From Micromonospora_J zhanjiangensis (lineage in GTDB: Bacteria > Actinomycetota > Actinomycetes > Mycobacteriales > Micromonosporaceae), in contig NZ_JBHSBN010000042.1 of the NCBI RefSeq assembly GCF_042650605.1, forward strand, positions 1 through 36,266: 36,266 nt of DNA, in the 5' to 3' direction. Below are positions 31,337 through 36,266 of the stretch, piece after piece. Made by a program: the position numbers and the translations under genes. Under the pieces are notes generated by a model. The model did no database searches and was not told the origin of the DNA. It saw only the letters and a list, made by a program, of their open reading frames with translations. Every line of letters begins with the position of its first letter. Position 1 is the first letter of the stretch.

Positions 31337-32182
31337 ATGCCCACCTTCGACACGCCGGAACCGATCTCCGTACAGGTCGACCTCGTCGTCGGGGACGTCC
31401 TGATCCTCGCCGGCGACCGCGCCGACACCGTGGTCGACGTACGTCCCAGCGACCCGTCCGCCGATCGGGACGTGCGCACCGCGGAACAGACCCGGGTCGA
31501 GTACACCGACGGGCGGCTGCTGATCCGGGCGCCGCGACAGAAGAAGCTCGGCGTCTTCGGAAAGACCGGCTCGGTGGACGTGTCGATCGAGCTGCCGGCC
31601 GGCTCCCGGGTCCGGGGGGACACGGCCGCGGGGACCTACCGGTGCACGGGACGGCTGGGCGAGTGCCGGCTCAAGACCTCGGCCGGTGCGCTCGCCGTCG
31701 AGCACGCCGGCCCGGTCGATCTGCACACCGCGGCCGGCCCGATCACCGTGGACCGGGTCGACGGCGACGCCGAAGTCACCACCAGCACCGGCCAGCTGCG
31801 ACTGGCGCAGGTGACCGGCAACGCGGTGGTCAAGAACTCCAACGGGGCCACCCGGATCGGCACGGTCGGCGGCGACCTGCGCGGCAACGCCGCGAACGGC
31901 GACATCGTGGCATCCCGGGTGGACGGTGCGGTCAGCGCCGCCACCGCCAACGGCGACGTCCGGATCGACGGGATCGGCCGCGGCCCGGTCTCGGTCAAGA
32001 CCGCCCGCGGCGAGCTGGAGATCGGCGTCCTCGGCGACGCCGCCGTCTGGCTGGACCTGCACACCCAGTTCGGCACCGTGCACAACCGGATCCCGGTGAC
32101 CGACGCCCCCGGGGACGGCGAGCGCACCGTCGAGGTACGCGCCCGTACCTCGTTCGGCGACATCATCGTCCGCCGAGGTTGA
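31337..32182 (+). CDS. DUF4097-like beta-repeat protein
   Basis: A 281-aa protein built of short repeated beta strands (LHTAAGPITVDRVDGDAEVTTS, VVKNSNGATRIGTVGGDLRGNAANGDIVASRV, VSAATANGDVRIDGIG...), the pattern of DUF4097/DUF4098 beta-helix proteins. There is no signal peptide or membrane helix, so it appears cytoplasmic. An N-terminal sandwich (about 1-95, ISVQVDLVVGDVLILAGDRADTVVDVRPSD) precedes the repeats. AAAGGGGAC gives a strong ribosome binding site for ATG 31337. It follows the RHH gene on the same strand and ends at a hairpin (32203-32237), so the two form a transcription unit. Biochemical role is unknown. Confidence 0.85.
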   Translation: MPTFDTPEPISVQVDLVVGDVLILAGDRADTVVDVRPSDPSADRDVRTAEQTRVEYTDGRLLIRAPRQKKLGVFGKTGSVDVSIELPAGSRVRGDTAAGTYRCTGRLGECRLKTSAGALAVEHAGPVDLHTAAGPITVDRVDGDAEVTTSTGQLRLAQVTGNAVVKNSNGATRIGTVGGDLRGNAANGDIVASRVDGAVSAATANGDVRIDGIGRGPVSVKTARGELEIGVLGDAAVWLDLHTQFGTVHNRIPVTDAPGDGERTVEVRARTSFGDIIVRRG

Positions 32183-32202
32183 CCGCCCGGTCGGTCGAGG
32201 CG

Positions 32203-32237
32203 AGGACCCACGGACGCCACCCGGCGCCGTGGGTCTT
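32203..32237 (+). terminator. Terminator of the RHH/DUF4097 unit
   Basis: AGGACCCACGG (32203-32213) pairs with CCGTGGGTCTT (32227-32237), 11 bp with one G-U pair, around a 13-nt loop that can fold further (CGCC/GGCG). It lies 20 bp past the stop. Confidence 0.8.
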
Positions 32238-32570
32238 CGCACATGTCGGTAAAGCCAGCCTTCTGGCTGAAGTGTCCGCTCAATTCGTACATCGTCCGGT
32301 CGCCCCGGTCAATGCCCAGTTCGGCGCGGTCCCACCCGCCCCGCGTGAGCACCCGTCCGCCTGTCGACCAGGTGAAAAATCCCAGGTCAAGCCTTGTTCA
32401 TTGCGCAGCGCATCGGCAGCATGACGATACGTCGCGATCGCGACTCCGGCTGTCCGGCCGGACAGCAGGACCGCACGGGGCGAGGCCCGACCCGACACGT
32501 CCGCGCCCCGGTGCGACGCGCGGGCCTCGCCCTGATGCGCGATCCGTCGTGCCGAAGGAGGGACCTGATC
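32238..32570. other. Intergenic region without a clear gene
   Basis: 333 bp between the DUF4097 terminator and the next start. Base composition is less GC-rich than the flanks. It holds a small hairpin AGCCAG-CCTT-CTGGCT (32253-32268) and a possible promoter TTGTTC (32394-32399), 17 bp, CAGCAT (32417-32422) for the next gene. Short open frames on both strands have no ribosome binding site and no recognisable domain. Confidence 0.5.
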
Positions 32571-32741
32571 GTGCTCGTCTCCATCGCGGTCGTCGCCGGC
32601 CTGGTGGTGGGCTTCGTCGCCGGACTCTGCGCCTATCGCGCGTCCCGCCGCTGGTGCGCCGCCTGCGGCGACATCCTGACCTGTCCGACCTGCCGCGTGT
32701 TGTCCGGATCCCGTGCCGACTGGCCGGAGCGGGTCCGATGA
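32571..32741 (+). CDS. Small membrane protein with a CxxC...CxxC knuckle
   Basis: A 56-aa protein. AAGGAGGG (32555-32562), 8 nt before GTG 32571, fixes the start. An N-terminal membrane helix (about 2-21, LVSIAVVAGLVVGFVAGLCA) is followed by RRWCAACGDILTCPTC, with C29, C32, C38 and C41 spaced C-x2-C-x5-C-x2-C, a likely zinc knuckle on the cytoplasmic side. The end is short and charged. The stop overlaps the next gene (ATGA), so the pair should work together. No family is recognised. Confidence 0.7.
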   Translation: MLVSIAVVAGLVVGFVAGLCAYRASRRWCAACGDILTCPTCRVLSGSRADWPERVR

Positions 32742-33094
32742 CCGCGCCGCTGCCCGAACTACCTCCCGGCACGGTGCTGGAGGTGGCCAAGGACGACTGG
32801 CGGTGCGGCGGTTTCCGGCTGTTCCTCAGGGTCGAATCGGTCCGCCCCGACCTCTCCGTCTACTACGAGAACGAGTGGATCTGGATCAGTGGTACGCAAC
32901 TGAGCCGGGACGGCACCCCGGTGGGTCACCTGGACGCGCTCGTCCGGGTCGCGGCCCTGTCCGACCTCCCGGCACCCCGGTCGGGCCGACCGGAACGACC
33001 GGGGTCGAAGCGCACCGGGCCGGGTCGGTCGACCCCCGGCGGCACCCGGCCGGTGCGTCGGTCACCGGACGGACCGGCGGCCGGCCATCCGTGA
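32738..33094 (+). CDS. Small protein of unknown function, coupled to the knuckle protein
   Basis: A 118-aa protein whose ATG overlaps the previous stop (ATGA). The first ~75 residues look like a compact beta fold (LPPGTVLEVAKDDWRCGGFRLFLRVESVRPDLSVYYENEWIWISGTQL), reminiscent of a small barrel that might bind nucleotide or peptide. The last ~40 residues are Arg/Pro/Gly-rich and probably disordered. Its 3' end overlaps the convergent carboxypeptidase gene by 33 bp. I do not recognise it. Confidence 0.65.
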   Translation: MTAPLPELPPGTVLEVAKDDWRCGGFRLFLRVESVRPDLSVYYENEWIWISGTQLSRDGTPVGHLDALVRVAALSDLPAPRSGRPERPGSKRTGPGRSTPGGTRPVRRSPDGPAAGHP

Positions 33095-34300
33095 CAACCC
33101 GACCACCGCCACGAGCGTGCCCAGCAGGAGGGCGAGCAGGCCGACGCCGAGCGGCCCGGAGAGCGCACCGCCCGAGCGGGCTCCGGCGACCCGCTGCCCG
33201 CCACCCACCGGTGCCGCGGTGACGGTCGGCGACGCACCGGCCGGCGCGACCAGCTGACCGACGGCGGCGTCCCGGGGCAGCCCGTACCCCCAGTTCAGCA
33301 ACGCCGCGCCCTGCTGCCAACCGCGGGCCGGCAACTCGGCACCGAGCAGGGTGACCAGCAGCCGGCGCCCACCCCGGTCGGCCGCGCCGACGAAGCTGTG
33401 CCGGGCCAGGTCGGTGTAGCCGGTCTTGCCGCCCAACGCGCCCGGGTACTGGTAGAGCAGCTGGTTGTCGTTGACGATCCGGAAGCCGTCCGGATTCGGC
33501 GACGACTGCCCGGGCAACTGGGTCGGCTGGCCGGGCACCTGGGCCTGCCGGGTCGCCGCGTACCGGCGGAAGTCGTCCCGGTCGAAGTCCGCGCGGGCGA
33601 TCAGGGCCAGGTCGTACGCGCTGGTGAACTGGCCTGGACCGTCCAGACCGGACGGGGTGGCCGCGTGCGTCTGGTTCGCCCCGAGCCGTCGCGCCTCGGC
33701 GTTCATCGCCGCGACGCCGGCGCTCAGCCCACCCGCTCCCCCGCCGAGCCGGGCCAGCACGTTGGCGGCGTCGTTGCCCGAGTTGAGCAGCAGCCCCAGC
33801 CACAGCGTCTCGATCGGGTAGCGGCCGCCCTTGACCAGTCCCATCGCCGAACTGCCCGGCTCGAAGTTCATGTCCTCGTCGGTCACCTCGACCACCCGGT
33901 GCGGGTCGAGCTTCGGCAGGAACGTCTCGACCAGCAGCAGCTTCTGCACGCTGGCCGGGATGCCGTACTCGTGCGGGCCACAGGCGCCGAGCACCGCGCC
34001 GCTGTCCAGGTCCGCGACCACCCAGGACGCCGCGGAGACGCCGGGCGGGGCCGGCGCGCCGGCCGGGGCGGCCAGCCCGGCGGTGACCAGGCCCGCGCCG
34101 CCGACGGCCCGGTCCGTCGCGGACAACGGCGGCGTCGAGGGCCGGGCCGGCCGGGCCGGTGGCGGGTCGGGCAGCGGACACGGTACGGCGGCGGCCGACC
34201 GGGCGATCGGCACGCCCACGGCGCCGGCCGATCCGCCCGTCGCCAGCACCAGCGTCGCGCCGACCGCGCAGCCGGCGACCGCCCTCCCCCATCTGGTCAC
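33062..34300 (-). CDS. D-alanyl-D-alanine carboxypeptidase (low-mass PBP, S11 family)
   Basis: A 412-aa serine peptidase that trims the terminal D-Ala of peptidoglycan stems outside the membrane. GTG 34300 gives a signal-like helix (GRAVAGCAVGATLVLATGGSAG), then a Pro-rich linker. The three active-site motifs are SxxK as SVQK (117-120), SGN (174-176) and KTG (292-294, in GGKTGYTD). A C-terminal membrane helix (about 382-402, GPLGVGLLALLLGTLVAVVGL) anchors the protein, ending with basic residues. No strong ribosome binding site is present; TAGGCT ends 8 nt upstream of the GTG, so a near-leaderless mRNA is possible. Its 3' end overlaps the small-protein gene at 32738. Confidence 0.92.
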   Translation of the reverse strand: MTRWGRAVAGCAVGATLVLATGGSAGAVGVPIARSAAAVPCPLPDPPPARPARPSTPPLSATDRAVGGAGLVTAGLAAPAGAPAPPGVSAASWVVADLDSGAVLGACGPHEYGIPASVQKLLLVETFLPKLDPHRVVEVTDEDMNFEPGSSAMGLVKGGRYPIETLWLGLLLNSGNDAANVLARLGGGAGGLSAGVAAMNAEARRLGANQTHAATPSGLDGPGQFTSAYDLALIARADFDRDDFRRYAATRQAQVPGQPTQLPGQSSPNPDGFRIVNDNQLLYQYPGALGGKTGYTDLARHSFVGAADRGGRRLLVTLLGAELPARGWQQGAALLNWGYGLPRDAAVGQLVAPAGASPTVTAAPVGGGQRVAGARSGGALSGPLGVGLLALLLGTLVAVVGLSRMAGRRSVR

Positions 34301-34580
34301 GGAAAGTGAGCCTAGGAGCTCTGGCCGGCCTCCGCGGGGGTACGGAGGAAGCGCCCCCGATGCCCGCAAGCGCCCGGCCGGCGAGTGGCCTCCCGACTCG
34401 GTCCGGTCCGTCCGGTTGCCCGGAACCCGGATCCCGGACACCTCCCCAGCCGTTGGTGCGGGCACCCCGGAACGGCCGGAACCCGGCGATCAGGTCGTCC
34501 GGCGGCGAGCCGGACCGTAGCGGGTCGTCCGGCGGGCCGGGACCGATCCACCACGGCGGCGGTCCCGACCGGGTGGGGCG
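34301..34580. other. Gap between argH and the carboxypeptidase gene
   Basis: 280 bp with no credible gene. It should carry the carboxypeptidase promoter near 34301-34330 and the argH terminator near 34538-34567. The rest is GC-rich without clear signals. Confidence 0.6.
34538..34567 (-). terminator. Hairpin after argH
   Basis: CGGGACCG (34538-34545) pairs with CGGTCCCG (34560-34567) around a 14-nt loop, 13 bp past the argH stop on the minus strand. It is a short candidate terminator. Confidence 0.5.
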
Positions 34581-36044
34581 TCAGCGGGGCACCACCTGCT
34601 CGGTCGCCCACTCCCGCCAGCCCTCCAGCTGGTCGGCCGCGGCGGCGAGTTGGTCGGCCACCGGGCCGGGACCGGTCGAGCCGGGCGTGATCCGGGCGGC
34701 CAGCGCCGACCGGACCGACAGCACGTCCCGCACGCCCGGGTCGAGGTGCTCGCTGACCGCCCGCAGGTCGGCGTCGGACACCTCGTCCAGCGCGCAGTCC
34801 CGGGCCACGCAGAGCGCGACCAGGCGACCGGTGATCTCGTGCGCGTCCCGGAACGGTACGCCCTTGCGGACCAGCCAGTCGGCGACCTCGGTGGCCAGCG
34901 AGTAGCCGACCGGGGCGGCGGCGACCAGCCGGTCCACCCGGACCGTCATCGTGGAGATCATCCCGGCCAGCGCCGGGAGCAGCAGTTCGAGGGTGTCCAC
35001 CGCGTCGAACGCCGGTTCCTTGTCCTCCTGCATGTCCCGGTCGTAGGTCAGCGGCAGGCCCTTGAGCATGGTCAGCACCGCCATCAGCCCGCCGACCAGC
35101 CGGCCGGACTTGCCCCGGGCCAGCTCGGCGATGTCCGCGTTCTTCTTCTGCGGCATGATCGACGAGCCGGTGGCGAACGCGTCGTCCAGCTCCACCCAGC
35201 CGAACTCCTGCGACGTCCACATCACCACCTCCTCGCCGAGCCGGGACAGGTGCACCCCGATCAGCGCGGTGGCGAACAGGAACTCGGCGACGAAGTCCCG
35301 GTCGGCGACCGCGTCCATCGAGTTGGCGAACGACGTCCGGAAGCCCAGCTCCTTGGCCACCGCCACCGGGTCCAGCGGCAGGCCGGAACCGGCCAGCGCG
35401 CCGGCGCCGAGCGGGCTGACCGCGCTGCGGTGGTCCCAGTCGCGCAGCCGTTCCAGGTCGCGCAGCAGCGGCTGCACGTGCGCCAGCAGCCAGTGCCCGA
35501 ACGCCACCGGCTGGGCGTGCTGCACGTGGGTCATCCCGGGCGCCGGGGTGTCCAGGTGCCGCTCGGCCTGCTCCACCAGCGCACCGGCCAGTTCCACCAG
35601 CCGGCCGGCCACGCCCCGGGCGTGGTCCCGCAGATAGAGCCGCAGGTCGGTGGCGACCTGGTCGTTGCGGGACCGGCCGGCCCGCAACTTGCCACCCAGC
35701 GCGCCGAGCCGCTCCAGCAGCCCACGCTCCAGGGCGGTGTGCACGTCCTCGTCGTCGACGGTCGGCCGGAACTGCCCGGAGGCGCAGGCCGCCTCCAGGT
35801 CGTCCAGCGCGGCCAGGATCCGGCCCAGTTCCTCCGGATCGAGCAGCCCCGCGCCGGCCAGCACCCGGGCGTGCGCCCGGGAACCGGCGATGTCGTACGG
35901 GGCCAGTCGCCAGTCGAACTGGACGCTCACCGACAGCCGCGCGAGGGCCTCGGCGGGACCACCGGCGAACCGGCCACCCCACAGGCTCGTACGGTTGCTG
36001 CCGGCGCTGTTGTCGGTCAATCCCCTGTCGTCCACGCCGCCCAT
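34581..36044 (-). CDS. argH: Argininosuccinate lyase
   Basis: A 487-aa enzyme of the fumarase/aspartase superfamily that splits argininosuccinate to arginine and fumarate, the last step of arginine synthesis. It has LWGGRFAGGPAEALARLSVSVQFDWRLAPYDI at the N-terminus, DEDVHTALE, AGRSRNDQVATDLRLYLRD, TPAPGMTHVQHAQPVAFGHWLLAH with the catalytic region, and the family signature GSSIMPQKKN for the flexible loop with the active serine. ATG 36044 has no ribosome binding site; GTG 36035 and TTG 36020 are possible starts. No arg gene lies upstream within the window; an IS200/IS605 transposase begins 97 bp away on the other strand, so the native promoter may have been displaced. Confidence 0.95.
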   Translation of the reverse strand: MGGVDDRGLTDNSAGSNRTSLWGGRFAGGPAEALARLSVSVQFDWRLAPYDIAGSRAHARVLAGAGLLDPEELGRILAALDDLEAACASGQFRPTVDDEDVHTALERGLLERLGALGGKLRAGRSRNDQVATDLRLYLRDHARGVAGRLVELAGALVEQAERHLDTPAPGMTHVQHAQPVAFGHWLLAHVQPLLRDLERLRDWDHRSAVSPLGAGALAGSGLPLDPVAVAKELGFRTSFANSMDAVADRDFVAEFLFATALIGVHLSRLGEEVVMWTSQEFGWVELDDAFATGSSIMPQKKNADIAELARGKSGRLVGGLMAVLTMLKGLPLTYDRDMQEDKEPAFDAVDTLELLLPALAGMISTMTVRVDRLVAAAPVGYSLATEVADWLVRKGVPFRDAHEITGRLVALCVARDCALDEVSDADLRAVSEHLDPGVRDVLSVRSALAARITPGSTGPGPVADQLAAAADQLEGWREWATEQVVPR

Positions 36045-36067
36045 CAGGTTTGCGCGGAGAGGGCCGG

Positions 36068-36266
36068 CGCCTTGAGGCGTCGGGTGATTCCGCGCTCCCT
36101 CCCTTCACTATTAGATGTGTGTTGCCTGTATATTTGTTGTGTGGCTCGTGAGGTGCGGGTTTCCGCCGGAGGGGCGTACGACCTCGGGTACCACGTCGTG
36201 TGGTGCCCGAAGTACCGCCGCCCGGTATTGACCGGCCCGATCGCGGCCCGCTGCGACGAACTGATC
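36068..36266 (+). mobile_element. IS200/IS605-type element, left part (continues off right edge)
   Basis: Defined by the transposase start at 36141. A small hairpin CGCC-TTGA-GGCG (36068-36079) and an AT-rich stretch (about 36105-36142), unlike the surrounding DNA, precede it. These elements end in subterminal hairpins rather than inverted repeats, so the left boundary given is approximate. Confidence 0.55.
36141..36266 (+). CDS. tnpA: IS200/IS605 family transposase TnpA (partial, 5' end)
   Basis: GTG 36141 opens a frame that runs to the window edge (42 codons). The segment YDLGYHVVWCPKYRRPVLTG is the highly conserved start of Y1/HUH transposases of the IS200/IS605 family, which excise and insert single-stranded DNA at hairpin ends. 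The catalytic HUH and tyrosine motifs lie beyond the window. The start lacks a good ribosome binding site; TATATT upstream could be a -10. Whether a tnpB partner follows cannot be seen. Confidence 0.88.
   Translation, partial: MAREVRVSAGGAYDLGYHVVWCPKYRRPVLTGPIAARCDELI

Noticed and set aside
30709..32182. RHH/DUF4097 pair as a classical type II toxin-antitoxin system
   Set aside because: The partner shows no toxin fold, is larger than typical toxins and is separated by 103 bp with its own ribosome binding site. I keep it as a regulator-effector pair of unknown function.
32238..32570. Riboswitch or small RNA in the gap before the microprotein gene
   Set aside because: Only one short hairpin and a weak promoter are visible. 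No known RNA class can be matched by eye.

Overview
The window is very GC-rich actinomycete DNA. It has many GTG starts, ATGA/GTGA start-stop overlaps, leaderless-type promoters and an actinobacterial rRNA leader. Gene content (embedded mceG plus mce operon, SigD/RsdA pair, many Pro/Gly-rich linkers) fits a filamentous actinobacterium, most likely family Micromonosporaceae. Genus cannot be set from the sequence alone.

Layout. 1-650: 5' leader of a 16S rRNA operon that leaves the window to the left on the minus strand, with three tandem promoters. 651-2576: tyrS (minus) and a hotdog thioesterase (plus). 2714-4654: a divergent NRAMP-type metal transporter translationally coupled to two small PRC-barrel-like proteins. 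4788-10101: a NarL-type two-component system divergent from an ABC ATPase/FtsX-type permease pair, with a 19-bp direct repeat between them. 10161-12287: CNNM/HlyC-type CBS protein and a MarR regulator. 12640-16502: an OpuC-like compatible-solute ABC importer divergent from marR. 16582-18029: RsdA-like anti-sigma factor and SigD. 18198-29863: a complete mce lipid-import operon (mceG, yrbEA, yrbEB, mceA-F, two Mce-associated proteins). 29909-30544: alkyl-purine DNA glycosylase. 30709-32182: a ribbon-helix-helix regulator with an apparently leaderless, palindrome-covered promoter, followed by a DUF4097-like beta-repeat protein. 32571-33094: two small proteins of unknown role. 33062-34300: D,D-carboxypeptidase. 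34581-36044: argH. 36141-end: start of an IS200/IS605-type transposase.

How the parts work together. The largest unit is envelope biology: the Mce system (ATPase, two MlaE-type permeases, six MCE subunits, two accessory membrane proteins) lies opposite the sigma-D/anti-sigma-D pair. Two other membrane systems each carry a local regulator: marR next to the solute importer, and a two-component system next to the ABC exporter.

The points most worth a second look are: the RHH/DUF4097 locus with its half-site array and predicted +1 = ATG start; a duplicated start-stop junction between mceB and mceC that creates a 22-codon mini-ORF; a 31-residue insertion between the ABC signature and Walker B of the ATPase at 6878; the atypical metal-site residues of the NRAMP protein with its PRC-barrel partners; and the IS200/IS605 element lying directly upstream of argH.
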